A stretch of 64,000 nucleotides of DNA from Bacteroidota bacterium (lineage in GTDB: Bacteria > Bacteroidota > Bacteroidia > Chitinophagales > Chitinophagaceae): the NCBI GenBank assembly GCA_023386235.1, contig JAEWKC010000041.1:1-64000 (forward strand), in the 5' to 3' direction. Below the pieces are notes generated by a model. It was not told the DNA's origin, made no database searches, and saw only the letters and a list, made by a program, of their open reading frames with translations. Below are positions 17,510-26,372 of the stretch, one piece after another. Made by a program: the position numbers and the translations under genes. The stretch's first letter is position 1. Every line of letters begins with the position of its first letter.

Positions 17510-17558
17510 AAATTAGTAGTAAAATAGTAAACATTATTTAATAATAATCTTGATAATT

Positions 17559-17882
17559 ATGAAAACATTTAAAGTTATTGCATTGATTATTAGTTTTTCT
17601 ATCCTCTCTATTTCTGCTGAAGCATCCATAGTGTTAACAAAGCTAGAAAATACAGGAGATACCGCGGCTATCAGGAAATTTAATAATTTATCTTTAAATA
17701 AAGTATCTACCAATAATAAATTTTCTCTTAATGTAAAACAAGAGACTTCTTCTCAACCTCTTAAGAATTATAATACTTTTGATATCAAAAGTAAAAAACC
17801 TTCTTATGTAGAATCTGTGTTGATGCGTAAAGGCAATAACATACAAGCTATTCCTTTATACAGGTATACACTTCCTTTCTAA
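17559..17882 (+). CDS. Small secreted protein of unknown family
   Basis: The start is ATG 17559 (an in-frame TTG lies 9 bases upstream). The 107-residue product has a signal peptide (MKTFKVIALIISFSILSISAEA) and a short Asn/Lys/Ser-rich mature region without cysteines. I recognise no domain; it resembles the small lineage-specific exported proteins common in Chitinophagaceae. Its position right after the inverted-repeat run and upstream of the ribosomal rpmH promoter is its main interest. Confidence 0.6.
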   Translation: MKTFKVIALIISFSILSISAEASIVLTKLENTGDTAAIRKFNNLSLNKVSTNNKFSLNVKQETSSQPLKNYNTFDIKSKKPSYVESVLMRKGNNIQAIPLYRYTLPF

Positions 17883-17900
17883 AAAAACAGGTGATATTTT

Positions 17901-17931
17901 TTTGATTTACGGCAGTTAATACTTAATTTTG
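17901..17931 (+). promoter_or_regulatory. Promoter of rpmH
   Basis: TTTG (17901-17904), 19 bases, TAATTTTG (17924-17931): perfect Bacteroidota consensus. It predicts a 5' leader of about 150 bases before the rpmH start. Confidence 0.75.
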
Positions 17932-17944
17932 CACACCTTTCACA

Positions 17945-17969
17945 GGAAGAGGTAATGGTGACCTTTTCT
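17945..17969 (+). promoter_or_regulatory. Hairpin in the rpmH 5' leader
   Basis: GGAAGAGGT-N7-ACCTTTTCT pairs over 9 bases using two G-U pairs, right after the expected transcription start. A structured leader on a ribosomal-protein mRNA could serve autoregulation; this is inference. Confidence 0.35.
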
Positions 17970-18088
17970 GTACAGACAATGAAAACATTATTTTAGTAAT
18001 TTGAAAATGAAATGAAGGCTAATTTGCTTCTCGAAATTTGGCCCGGTATTTCTAAAGTAAATTAAAAAACATTAAAAGAGATTAAACA

Positions 18089-18244
18089 ATGAAACGTACA
18101 TTTCAACCTCATAACCGCCGTCGTAAATCTGTTCATGGTTTCCGTAAGCGTATGGCTTCGGCAAACGGTCGTAAAGTATTGGCTTCACGTCGTGCAAAAG
18201 GTCGTAAAAAACTGACTGTATCTGATGAAAGCAAATTAAAATAA
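18089..18244 (+). CDS. rpmH: 50S ribosomal protein L34
   Basis: A 51-residue, very basic protein, MKRTFQPHNRRRKSVHGFRK then RMASANGRKVLASRRAKGRK, matching L34 over its whole length with a short KLTVSDESKLK tail. It is an integral part of the large ribosomal subunit. rnpA and yidD follow, the widely conserved rpmH-rnpA-yidD order. dnaA and an origin are not adjacent here. Confidence 0.97.
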   Translation: MKRTFQPHNRRRKSVHGFRKRMASANGRKVLASRRAKGRKKLTVSDESKLK

Positions 18245-18275
18245 TATTCAATTTATTTTATTGATAAAAATATTT

Positions 18276-18300
18276 AAAGCTCCTTAACGGGAGCTTTTTT
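18276..18300 (+). terminator. Terminator between rpmH and rnpA
   Basis: AAAGCTCC-N6-GGAGCTTT followed by a run of T (18295-18300), 31 bases after the rpmH stop. It uncouples rpmH from rnpA, at least in part. Confidence 0.8.
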
Positions 18301-18328
18301 AGTATTTGAGAGAAAACAAGTATTTTTG
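18298..18328 (+). promoter_or_regulatory. Probable rnpA promoter
   Basis: TTTA (18298-18301), 19 bases, TATTTTTG (18321-18328) differs by one base from consensus. The predicted start is only a few bases before ATG 18338, so the rnpA message may be nearly leaderless. Confidence 0.45.
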
Positions 18329-18337
18329 AAAAGATAA

Positions 18338-18718
18338 ATGACTCGCCTTTTCACATATAACAAAAAGGAAAGATTAAAAAGCAGAAAACAAATTGAACAA
18401 CTTTTTACTCAGGGCAAAAGTGTAAACAACTATCCCGTAAAATTGTTTTATTTTTTTAATTCAGAGGATGTACTACCCAACGTTAAGGCAGGAGTGGGTG
18501 TAAGTAAGAAATATTTTAAAAGCGCGGTAAAAAGAAACAGGATAAAAAGACTCCTGCGCGAAGCATACAGACTAAATAAGCATATAATCACTGATAATGC
18601 AAACAACAAAAATAGAACTGCCCACATTTTTTTTCTGTATACTTCAGCGGAAATATTATCTTACAGCGAAATAGAAAAAAAAGTAGTGGCATTGATGACT
18701 ATGATGATAAATAAATAA
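18338..18718 (+). CDS. rnpA: Ribonuclease P protein component
   Basis: The 126-residue basic protein has the RNase P signature VGVSKKYFKSAVKRNRIKRLLREAYR. It assists the catalytic RNA in maturing tRNA 5' ends. The yidD start overlaps closely: its GTG begins two bases after the rnpA stop. The N-terminus YNKKERLKSRKQIEQLFTQGK is typical. Confidence 0.95.
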   Translation: MTRLFTYNKKERLKSRKQIEQLFTQGKSVNNYPVKLFYFFNSEDVLPNVKAGVGVSKKYFKSAVKRNRIKRLLREAYRLNKHIITDNANNKNRTAHIFFLYTSAEILSYSEIEKKVVALMTMMINK

Positions 18719-18719
18719 C

Positions 18720-18950
18720 GTGAACAGACTATTAAAAATACTCAGCTATCCTTTCATTTTACTGATTAAAATATATCAGTACGGCATATCTCCGCTTCTG
18801 GGTCCTAAATGCAGGTATACACCTACCTGTTCGCAATATTCTATAGAAGCTTTTAAAAAATATGGTGTAATAAAAGGATTTGTATTAACGGTTAAGAGAA
18901 TTTCCAAATGCCACCCCTGGGGCGGCAGTGGCTATGACCCTGTACCTTAA
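18720..18950 (+). CDS. yidD: Membrane protein insertion efficiency factor YidD
   Basis: The 76-residue protein has the YidD core GPKCRYTPTCSQYSIEAFKK and KCHPWGGSGYDPVP with its three conserved cysteines, preceded by an amphipathic membrane-binding helix. It supports YidC-dependent insertion of inner-membrane proteins. It starts with GTG directly after rnpA, as one transcript. Confidence 0.94.
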   Translation: MNRLLKILSYPFILLIKIYQYGISPLLGPKCRYTPTCSQYSIEAFKKYGVIKGFVLTVKRISKCHPWGGSGYDPVP

Positions 18951-19017
18951 CCATTTATTAGCCTATTTAGAATAAAAAATATCATTGCATGAAGATCTAT
19001 AAACTTAAAATAAACAA

Positions 19018-20139
19018 ATGAAAATAGGAATTGTTTGCTACCCTACTTTTGGCGGTAGCGGTGTACTGGCTACAGAATTAGGAAAAGGACTGGCGCTCAA
19101 TGGGCATCAAGTGCATTTTATAACTTATAGCCAACCGGTAAGATTAGACATTTTTAATCCGAATGTATATTATCATGAAGTGCCCGTGCCTTCTTATCCT
19201 TTATTCGAATATCCTCCTTACGAACTGGCACTGGCAAGTACATTGGTAGATGTTATCACAAAATATAAACTGGATATTTTGCATGTGCATTATGCTATAC
19301 CCCACGCTTCTGCGGGGCTTTTGGCAAAAAATATACTGTTGTCTAAAACGGGTAAATGCATACCATTGATCACAACCCTGCATGGCACGGATATAACACT
19401 GGTAGGAAAAGATAAAACATTTGAGCCTGCCGTAACTTATTCCATCAACAAAAGTGACGGTATTACGGCCGTCTCAAAAAACCTGAAAGACGAAACCTAT
19501 AAAAATTTCCCTATTACAAAAGATATCAAAGTCATATACAACTTTGTAGATGTAAAAAGATTTGATGATCATTTCAGAGAAAAAAACCGTTGCCTGTTTG
19601 CGCCCGATAATGAGAAGATATTGCTGCACATGTCTAACTTTAGAAAAGTAAAACGTGTGAATGACGCTATAAAAATATTTGCCAAAGTAAGAGAAAAGCA
19701 CAGTGCTATTTTATTAATGGTAGGTGACGGGCCGGAAAGAGGAAATGCCGAAGAGCTGGTCAAAGATCTGGATATATTTCCTTATGTGCGCTTTTTGGGC
19801 AAACAGGAAAAGGTAGAAGAGATCTTTCCCTGTGCAGATATCTTCCTGCTACCATCGGAATATGAGAGCTTCGGGCTGGCGGCACTGGAAGCCATGGCTG
19901 CACATACGGCTGTGATAAGCACAAATGTAGGCGGTATACCAGAAGTGAATATAGAAGGAGAAACAGGGTTCATGTTTAATATAGGCGATATAGATACCGC
20001 GGCTGAAAAAGCCAACCTTTTACTGTCTGATGCGCAACTTCTTGCTACAGTTAAAGAAAATGCTTTTAAACATGCGCAACAGTTCGATATAAAAAAAATC
20101 ATACCGCAGTATGAAGCGTTCTATAAAAGTTTTCTATAA
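19018..20139 (+). CDS. bshA: N-acetyl-alpha-D-glucosaminyl L-malate synthase
   Basis: The 373-residue GT4 glycosyltransferase has the BshA-specific N-terminus MKIGIVCYPTFGGSGVLATE and the nucleotide-sugar site PSEYESFGLAALEAMA. It joins UDP-GlcNAc and L-malate in the first step of bacillithiol synthesis. The other bsh genes are not in the window, but an OsmC protein and a YfiT/BstA-like protein (54987-55514) are candidate bacillithiol users. Start ATG 19018. Confidence 0.92.
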   Translation: MKIGIVCYPTFGGSGVLATELGKGLALNGHQVHFITYSQPVRLDIFNPNVYYHEVPVPSYPLFEYPPYELALASTLVDVITKYKLDILHVHYAIPHASAGLLAKNILLSKTGKCIPLITTLHGTDITLVGKDKTFEPAVTYSINKSDGITAVSKNLKDETYKNFPITKDIKVIYNFVDVKRFDDHFREKNRCLFAPDNEKILLHMSNFRKVKRVNDAIKIFAKVREKHSAILLMVGDGPERGNAEELVKDLDIFPYVRFLGKQEKVEEIFPCADIFLLPSEYESFGLAALEAMAAHTAVISTNVGGIPEVNIEGETGFMFNIGDIDTAAEKANLLLSDAQLLATVKENAFKHAQQFDIKKIIPQYEAFYKSFL

Positions 20140-20236
20140 CAATTTATTGTTATGAAATCTTTTTGCGTAGATTGAATTTTTATATCCATTAAATTCGTTT
20201 TATGATAAAAAACATTTTTTAATATATAAAAAAACA

Positions 20237-20280
20237 CTAACTTGGAAACTGATATTAGTTAGCCCTCACGGGCGGGTTAG
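20237..20280 (+). promoter_or_regulatory. Possible structured leader of glgA
   Basis: CTAACT (20237-20242) can pair with AGTTAG (20257-20262), and its CTAAC core also with GTTAG at 20276-20280. GCCC (20262-20265) pairs with GGGC (20270-20273). The GC-rich block stands out in an AT-rich gap and offers mutually exclusive pairings just before the start codon. This could be an attenuator-like element; it matches no riboswitch I know. Confidence 0.35.
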
Positions 20281-20291
20281 ATAATAATTTT

Positions 20292-21707
20292 ATGATGAAT
20301 ATTTTGCACATAACTTCTGAATGCTACCCTGTAGCAAAAGCAGGCGGGCTGGGCGATGTAGCAGGCGCCTTACCAAAATACCAGCAAAAAACCGGGCACA
20401 ATGCCATGCTGGTAATGCCCATGTACAGAACTCCTTTTCTCGAAAAAAATGAATTTACCGTTGCCCACAAAGGTCGAACCAATTCAGGAAATTATTTTTT
20501 TGACTATACTATCATTAAAGAAAAAAATAATTCACTTGGCTTTGAATTATTTCTGGTAGATATAAACGGACTGCTGGACAGGCCCAAAATATATGGTTAC
20601 GATGATGATTCTCTAAGATTCATAGCGTTCCAGATAGCTGTTTGCCATTGGCTTACTTCTTGGCAGGCAAAGCCCGATGTTGTACATTGTCACGACTTTC
20701 ATGCGGGGCTTATTCCTTTCATGTTTAAATATTGTTATGCCTTTGCATCCCTTGCAAAAGTGCCCACAATATTTACGATACATAATGCCGAGTATCAGGG
20801 ATGGATGACCTGGGACAAAAGCGTATTGATTCCCGAATACGACACATGGAAATCGGGTATGCTGGAATGGAAAAACACTATCAACCCTTTAGCCGCCGGG
20901 GTAAAAAACGCCTGGCGAGTAACTACAGTAAGCCCAAGCTATATGAAAGAGTTGCGACATAACAGTAACGGCCTGGAGTTTTTATTTGAATATGAAAAGG
21001 GAAAATGTGTAGGCATCCTTAACGGTATTGATACCGAAGTGTGGAATCCTAAAACAGATAAATATTTAGAAGCACACTACTCTACGCTATCTGCCGGCAA
21101 AGGCAAAAGAGTAAATAAAGAAATATTATGCAATAAGTTTGGCCTTGATGTAGAAAAGCCTTTATTCATTTTTATAGGAAGACTGGTAGGAGAAAAAGCC
21201 GCCGATATTCTTCCCGATGCTATTGGATCAGCCATTCATCAGCTCAATAAAGAAGTAAACTTTTTAGTATTAGGAAGCGGTGATCCGCATGTAGAATGGT
21301 TATTAAACCAATTAAAAAGAATTGTACCCGATAATTATAATTGCATGATTGGCTATAATGAGCAATTGAGCCATATTATGTATGCGGGAGGAGATTTTCT
21401 GTTAATGCCAAGTCGTGTAGAACCTTGTGGATTAAATCAAATGTACGCTATGCGCTATGGCACCATGCCATTGGTAAGAAGAACCGGCGGACTAAATGAT
21501 ACAGTAACAGATATAGGCGATGACGGCTGGGGCATTTGCTTCAACAATGCCCATGTACAGGAATTGGTAAACGCCGTAAAAAGAGCGCTGGAAGTATATA
21601 AGCAGCCAAAAACAATGACCGCCTACAGAAAAAAAATGATGAAAATTGATAACAGCTGGGAAAATACAGTAGGAAAATACATACATTTATACAACAGTGT
21701 CTTATAA
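20292..21707 (+). CDS. glgA: Glycogen synthase
   Basis: The 471-residue GT5 enzyme has the KAGGLGDV ADP-glucose loop near residue 16, HCHDFHAGLIPF, and the C-terminal PSRVEPCGLNQMYAMRYG with TGGLNDTV. It extends alpha-1,4-glucan chains from an NDP-glucose. ATG 20292 and 20295 are adjacent; either could be used. glgC follows after 33 bases, so synthesis of ADP-glucose and its polymerisation are co-transcribed. Confidence 0.93.
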   Translation: MMNILHITSECYPVAKAGGLGDVAGALPKYQQKTGHNAMLVMPMYRTPFLEKNEFTVAHKGRTNSGNYFFDYTIIKEKNNSLGFELFLVDINGLLDRPKIYGYDDDSLRFIAFQIAVCHWLTSWQAKPDVVHCHDFHAGLIPFMFKYCYAFASLAKVPTIFTIHNAEYQGWMTWDKSVLIPEYDTWKSGMLEWKNTINPLAAGVKNAWRVTTVSPSYMKELRHNSNGLEFLFEYEKGKCVGILNGIDTEVWNPKTDKYLEAHYSTLSAGKGKRVNKEILCNKFGLDVEKPLFIFIGRLVGEKAADILPDAIGSAIHQLNKEVNFLVLGSGDPHVEWLLNQLKRIVPDNYNCMIGYNEQLSHIMYAGGDFLLMPSRVEPCGLNQMYAMRYGTMPLVRRTGGLNDTVTDIGDDGWGICFNNAHVQELVNAVKRALEVYKQPKTMTAYRKKMMKIDNSWENTVGKYIHLYNSVL

Positions 21708-21740
21708 AACAAAAACCAACAACAGTAAAACTAAAATATC

Positions 21741-23036
21741 ATGGATGGAAGATTAAACGAACGTGTCATTAGTGTTATACTTGGCGGAGGAGCCGGTAGC
21801 AGACTTTATCCGCTTACTGCATCACGGTCAAAGCCGGCGGTACCCATAGCAGGCAAATACAGGCTTGTAGATATTCCAATCAGTAACTGTATGAATTCGG
21901 GTATACACAGAATATTTGTATTAACGCAATTTAATTCAGCCTCTCTGAACAGGCACATCAAAAACACCTATCAATTTGGACCATTCAGCAAAGGGTTTGT
22001 AGACATTGTAGCTGCAGAGCAAACCCCGCACGCCAACACGGGCTGGTTTCAGGGAACCGCAGACGCTGTACGACAGGCTTCCAGACAATACAATAACCAG
22101 GATTATGATTATGTGCTTATTCTGAGTGGAGATCAATTGTATCAAATAGATTTTGCCAAAATGATTGAAGCACACATGGAATCAGATGCCGATATTAGCA
22201 TAGCCACTATTCCCGTAAACAGCAGAGATGCACAAGGATTCGGGATAATGAAAACCAATGAAGAAAACATTATTACTTCCTTTATTGAAAAACCAAAAGC
22301 CGATTTGCTGCCCGACTGGACAAGCGATACAGGTGATGCCATGCAAAAAACAGGCAGAAATTATATAGCATCAATGGGTATATATGTTTTTAAAAGAAAT
22401 ATCTTAGAAAATCTTTTGAAAAGTGTACACCCCGAAGCCACAGATTTTGGTAAAGAAATAATACCACAATCAATTAGTGAACACAAAGTGATTAGCTTTC
22501 AATATGAAGGATATTGGGAAGATATAGGAAATATATCTTCCTTCTTTGAAGCCAATCTTGATTTGACAAAAGACATCCCGTCTATAGATTTGTACAATAC
22601 CAAGCAGGCAATATTCACCCGCCCTAGAATGCTTCCTACAGCTAAAATCAATGGTTCCCTCCTCAATAGAGCCGTCATTGCCGAAGGCAGTATCATAATG
22701 GCTAATCTTATTGAAAGAAGTATTATTGGTGTGAGATCACGCATTGGTTTTAACACTAAAATTTTTAATACCTATGTAATGGGAAATGATTACTACGAAA
22801 CGTTGGAAAGAATCAACAAACATAACGAGGAAGGCACACCCGCTTTGGGCATAGGTGAAAACTGTTATATAGATAATGCGATTATTGATAAAAATGTATT
22901 CATTGGCAACAACGTAATCATCAGAGGTGGTGCGCACATTGAAGATCAGGATACGGATAAGTTTACCGTAAAAGACGGAATTGTGGTGATTAAAAAATTC
23001 GCTGTTTTAAACGATGGATTTAAAATAGGTGTATAA
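21741..23036 (+). CDS. glgC: Glucose-1-phosphate adenylyltransferase
   Basis: The 431-residue protein has the nucleotidyltransferase loop GGGAGSRLYPLTASRSKPAVP, then the glucose-1-phosphate region (YVLILSGDQLYQIDF, SFIEKPK) and a C-terminal left-handed beta-helix domain (about 300-431). It makes ADP-glucose for glgA. The second gene of a two-gene glycogen operon that ends at a strong bidirectional terminator. Confidence 0.94.
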   Translation: MDGRLNERVISVILGGGAGSRLYPLTASRSKPAVPIAGKYRLVDIPISNCMNSGIHRIFVLTQFNSASLNRHIKNTYQFGPFSKGFVDIVAAEQTPHANTGWFQGTADAVRQASRQYNNQDYDYVLILSGDQLYQIDFAKMIEAHMESDADISIATIPVNSRDAQGFGIMKTNEENIITSFIEKPKADLLPDWTSDTGDAMQKTGRNYIASMGIYVFKRNILENLLKSVHPEATDFGKEIIPQSISEHKVISFQYEGYWEDIGNISSFFEANLDLTKDIPSIDLYNTKQAIFTRPRMLPTAKINGSLLNRAVIAEGSIIMANLIERSIIGVRSRIGFNTKIFNTYVMGNDYYETLERINKHNEEGTPALGIGENCYIDNAIIDKNVFIGNNVIIRGGAHIEDQDTDKFTVKDGIVVIKKFAVLNDGFKIGV

Positions 23037-23064
23037 TTTATTATCATCCGCAAATGACATCTAA

Positions 23065-23097
23065 TAAAAAAATCCGACATCGTGCCGGATTTTTTTT
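23065..23097. terminator. Bidirectional terminator between glgC and YeaQ gene
   Basis: An A-run, ATCCG-N9-CGGAT and a T-run form a symmetric hairpin (core 23072-23090) between convergent genes; it works on both strands. Confidence 0.85.
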
Positions 23098-23120
23098 ATG
23101 TGCTATATTGAAGCAAATGT

Positions 23121-23375
23121 TTATACCCTTCTGCCCGATAATAAATTTATAATAGCTAATAACACGATCGCTCCTATAGTACCTGTGAGTATTTGTCCTA
23201 ACACGCCTCCGCCCATACCAAGACCTGCCATGCCCAACAGCCAGGAACCTAAAATACCTCCTAGGATTCCGACAATAATATTCCAAAGTAATCCTAAGCC
23301 ATAACCTTTAAAAATTAAACTGCCTAACCAGCCAGCAATGGCGCCAATAATAATCGCATATAATATTCCTTCCAT
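23121..23375 (-). CDS. GlsB/YeaQ/YmgE family small membrane protein
   Basis: An 84-residue, glycine-rich protein with three predicted membrane helices (IIIGAIAGWLGSLIFKG, LLWNIIVGILGGILGSWLLG, GTIGAIVLLAIINLL). This is the transglycosylase-associated stress-membrane-protein family; no enzyme activity is established. Stands alone between two terminators. Confidence 0.88.
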   Translation of the reverse strand: MEGILYAIIIGAIAGWLGSLIFKGYGLGLLWNIIVGILGGILGSWLLGMAGLGMGGGVLGQILTGTIGAIVLLAIINLLSGRRV

Positions 23376-23475
23376 GATTTAAAAAATTAAAGTGTTAAGT
23401 AATTGATTTCTATACCTAATATATTTATACAATTACTTTGCCAATTATTTTATAAGCATTCCACTCATTTATCTG

Positions 23476-23510
23476 CAAAAAAATAAGCTGTCTTAGAAGG
23501 CAGCTTATTA
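23476..23510 (-). terminator. Terminator of sucD
   Basis: AATAAGCTGTC-N6-GGCAGCTTATT pairs over 11 bases with one wobble, and on the minus strand runs into seven T, 27 bases after sucD. Confidence 0.75.
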
Positions 23511-23536
23511 AATTGAATATTTTGGATCCGCTAATT

Positions 23537-24409
23537 TTACTTAGCTAAAGCTTTAGCCATTTCTTTCCCGATATCGGCCGGGCTCTTTACTACCGTGAGA
23601 CCACATTCGGCCATTATTTTCATTTTAGCCTCGGCTGTATCTTCCGCACCACCAATGATAGCCCCGGCATGCCCCATTCTTCTGCCCGGAGGAGCTGTTT
23701 GCCCTGCAATAAAACCTACAACAGGTTTTTTGTTATTTTCTTTTATCCACCTTGCCGCATCTGCTTCCATGCTGCCACCAATTTCACCAATCATAATTAT
23801 ACCCTCTGTTTCGTCATCATTCATCAGCAATTCAATAGCTTCTTTGGTGGTAGTGCCTATAATAGGATCACCACCAATGCCAATAGCGGTACTAATGCCA
23901 AGCCCTGCTTTTACCACCTGATCTGCAGCTTCATAAGTAAGTGTGCCCGATTTAGAAACAATGCCTATTGATCCTTTCTTAAAAACAAAGCCGGGCATAA
24001 TGCCCACTTTGCATTCTTCCGGAGTTATTACTCCCGGACAGTTAGGTCCAATCAGCCTGCAATCCCGTGCGTCAACATACGCCTTCACTTTTATCATATC
24101 CTGCACGGGTATTCCTTCTGTAATGCATACAATAAGTTTTATCCCGGAATTAGCTGCTTCCATTACAGAATCTGCTGCAAATGCAGGCGGCACAAAAATA
24201 ATACTTACATTGGCGCCTGTGGCTTTTACCGCTTCTTCCACAGTGTTGAATACAGGCTTGTCTAAATGCGTCATTCCGCCTTTTCCCGGTGTAACGCCAC
24301 CAACAAGATTGGTTCCGTATTCAATCATTTGCTGAGCATGAAAAGTACCTTCAGTACCTGTGAAGCCCTGAACTATTACTTTAGAATCTTTATTGACTAA
24401 TACTGACAT
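23537..24409 (-). CDS. sucD: Succinate-CoA ligase alpha subunit
   Basis: Counting from ATG 24409 the protein has 290 residues, the family length; a TTG at 24466 would add an unsupported 19 residues. CoA-binding (GFTGTEGTFHAQQMI) and ligase domains are complete, with the phosphorylated His in GRRMGHAGAIIGG. It forms succinyl-CoA synthetase with SucC, whose gene is not adjacent, so the two subunits are encoded apart in this genome. Confidence 0.94.
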   Translation of the reverse strand: MSVLVNKDSKVIVQGFTGTEGTFHAQQMIEYGTNLVGGVTPGKGGMTHLDKPVFNTVEEAVKATGANVSIIFVPPAFAADSVMEAANSGIKLIVCITEGIPVQDMIKVKAYVDARDCRLIGPNCPGVITPEECKVGIMPGFVFKKGSIGIVSKSGTLTYEAADQVVKAGLGISTAIGIGGDPIIGTTTKEAIELLMNDDETEGIIMIGEIGGSMEADAARWIKENNKKPVVGFIAGQTAPPGRRMGHAGAIIGGAEDTAEAKMKIMAECGLTVVKSPADIGKEMAKALAK

Positions 24410-24489
24410 AATTTTTTTAAGTGTTTTTTGTATGTGCGAATTTACTGTTTCGCAGGGATAAATCAAATGAATTTGATATAAAATGTTTA

Positions 24490-25848
24490 CTAAATATCAC
24501 TTACATGTTTCTTGCTTTTATTTTTATGTTGAATGATAAAATACAAAAGGAATAAAGCCGCAAACAACATCATGCCATAAGTAGTGCCTATTGGGTCGGT
24601 CATTACACAGTTTACAGCAATAAAAATATAAGCGCCTATATATATCAATGGCATTACAGGATATAGCTTCATTTTATAGATCCCGGTTTTGTCCAGGTGT
24701 TTGGTTCGTTTTCTTAAAATGAAAATACTGCCGGCAGCTGAAGCCAAAGCTATAGAATCTAAGAATATTACCCAGTTTACAATTATATCAAAAGATGTAG
24801 AAAAAAATAAAGTAACAATAGCCACCGCCGCAAACAGAGGCAAGGCCACGGTAAGCACCTGCGTTTTCCGGTTTACTTTTTTTACTATTTCTGGCAATAC
24901 TTTATCTTCGGCCATTGCATACATAACCCTGGGATTGCTCATCAATCCTACATTTACATAGCCCAATACAGCAAAAAACAGCAGCAGGCTCATCATATTG
25001 TAAGCCCCACTCCCAAACATTGCTCCTACGTGCCTTGCAGCCAAATCACTTTTAGACACTACTCCTTCATTATTATAAATAATACCTTCAAAACCAAGTA
25101 CATTATAATATGCATAATTTATGAGGCAATATAAAACAATGATAACAGCAATGCCTATAAAGATAGCTTTGGGAACCGTTTTGGCCGGACGCTTCACTTC
25201 CGCGCCAAAGTTAATGCTCTGCTGATAACCTCCGTATGTAAAAGAAACGGCGATCAAAGCGGCGCCAAATGCTCTGATGACATTGCCGGTTCCTTCAGGC
25301 GCTACCAGGGAAATAGGTGAAGATGCCACCTGAGAAGGAAAAAAAATGCCTAAGCACAAGAGTAATACAATTCCTATTTTAGCCATCATCAAAAAATTCT
25401 GCGTACGCACACTCATTTTAAACCCGGTGAAATTGAGTAGCAGAAATGCAATGATGGTAATCAAAGCTATCATCTGCACAGCAAAATCCGTTTGCATAGC
25501 TGCCGGTAACAAGCCTTTTAAATACCCTACGCCAACCAACGCCACGGCGCTCAACGAAGCCGCGTTGGATATTAAAGCAATAGAGTTGACCGTAAAAGCA
25601 ATGGAGGGATGATAACAATAGGAAAACACTTTGTAATAGCCGCCGGTTACCGGGTAACGGCTGCCTATTTCGGCAAAGGTAAGCGCCCCAAACAAAGCAA
25701 TGATGCCGCCTGCAATCCATGCGCTGAAGAATATTTTAGGAGAAGATGCCGCATTGGCAACCTCCACAGAACTACGAAAAATACCCATGCCTATCACTAA
25801 GCTAATGACAATCATAGATAGATCAAAAGTACTTAACTCCTTCTTCAT
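24490..25848 (-). CDS. APC-superfamily amino-acid permease
   Basis: The 452-residue integral membrane protein has about 12 helices. The first helix carries VISLVIGMGIFRS, the unwound substrate-binding GxG segment of APC transporters. It imports or exchanges amino acids across the inner membrane; the substrate cannot be read from sequence. Divergent from the lipoprotein at 25937, and 80 bases upstream of sucD on the same strand. Confidence 0.87.
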   Translation of the reverse strand: MKKELSTFDLSMIVISLVIGMGIFRSSVEVANAASSPKIFFSAWIAGGIIALFGALTFAEIGSRYPVTGGYYKVFSYCYHPSIAFTVNSIALISNAASLSAVALVGVGYLKGLLPAAMQTDFAVQMIALITIIAFLLLNFTGFKMSVRTQNFLMMAKIGIVLLLCLGIFFPSQVASSPISLVAPEGTGNVIRAFGAALIAVSFTYGGYQQSINFGAEVKRPAKTVPKAIFIGIAVIIVLYCLINYAYYNVLGFEGIIYNNEGVVSKSDLAARHVGAMFGSGAYNMMSLLLFFAVLGYVNVGLMSNPRVMYAMAEDKVLPEIVKKVNRKTQVLTVALPLFAAVAIVTLFFSTSFDIIVNWVIFLDSIALASAAGSIFILRKRTKHLDKTGIYKMKLYPVMPLIYIGAYIFIAVNCVMTDPIGTTYGMMLFAALFLLYFIIQHKNKSKKHVSDI

Positions 25849-25936
25849 TTTAAATGCTGCTATTTATCAAAATAAAGATATTTTTTCAGCGTAGTCAAAA
25901 AATTTTATACTTTTGTAATATCAAATTGCATTGAAT

Positions 25937-26371
25937 ATGAAATTCTATACCTTTTTTTATTTGCTTTTGTTTGCCCTTATTTTTAATGGATGTGCTAAAA
26001 GCGAACCCGACGCCATGTTTGCCCAGCCGGACAATGTAGTGGTAATAGATCATAATGCCTTCGCTAGCTCTAAAGGAAGTGATTATACTATTGTGAATGC
26101 TGCCATAAAAGGCGACATGCTTGAAGTAACGTTGAGTGCAGCCGGCTGCAATGGCAATAGCTTTAAAGCTGTTTTAATAGATGCCGGCGTTATCATGGAA
26201 TCTAACCCTGTGCAGCGTACTATAAAAATTGACTTGGCTAAATCGGAAGATTGCCAAGCAATGATTCAGAAAAAATTTGTTTTTGATATCACCAAACTAA
26301 GAGTTGACGGAATGCGTGCCGTGGCTTTCAATTTATACAATTGGAATAAGTCTTTACTGTACAATTATTAG
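25937..26371 (+). CDS. Lipoprotein of unknown function
   Basis: ATG 25937 gives a lipobox signal (MKFYTFFYLLLFALIFNGCAKS). The 144-residue product has a beta-rich mature part with two further cysteines (AAGCNG and SEDCQA) that could form a disulfide. No family recognised. The antibiotic-kinase-like gene begins two bases after its stop, so they share a transcript. A TACTTTTG box (25908-25915) is a plausible -7 element. Confidence 0.65.
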   Translation: MKFYTFFYLLLFALIFNGCAKSEPDAMFAQPDNVVVIDHNAFASSKGSDYTIVNAAIKGDMLEVTLSAAGCNGNSFKAVLIDAGVIMESNPVQRTIKIDLAKSEDCQAMIQKKFVFDITKLRVDGMRAVAFNLYNWNKSLLYNY

Positions 26372-26372
26372 C

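Noticed and set aside
17901..18950. Replication origin near rpmH-rnpA
   Set aside because: There is no dnaA, gidA or cluster of DnaA boxes; the gene order alone is not evidence.
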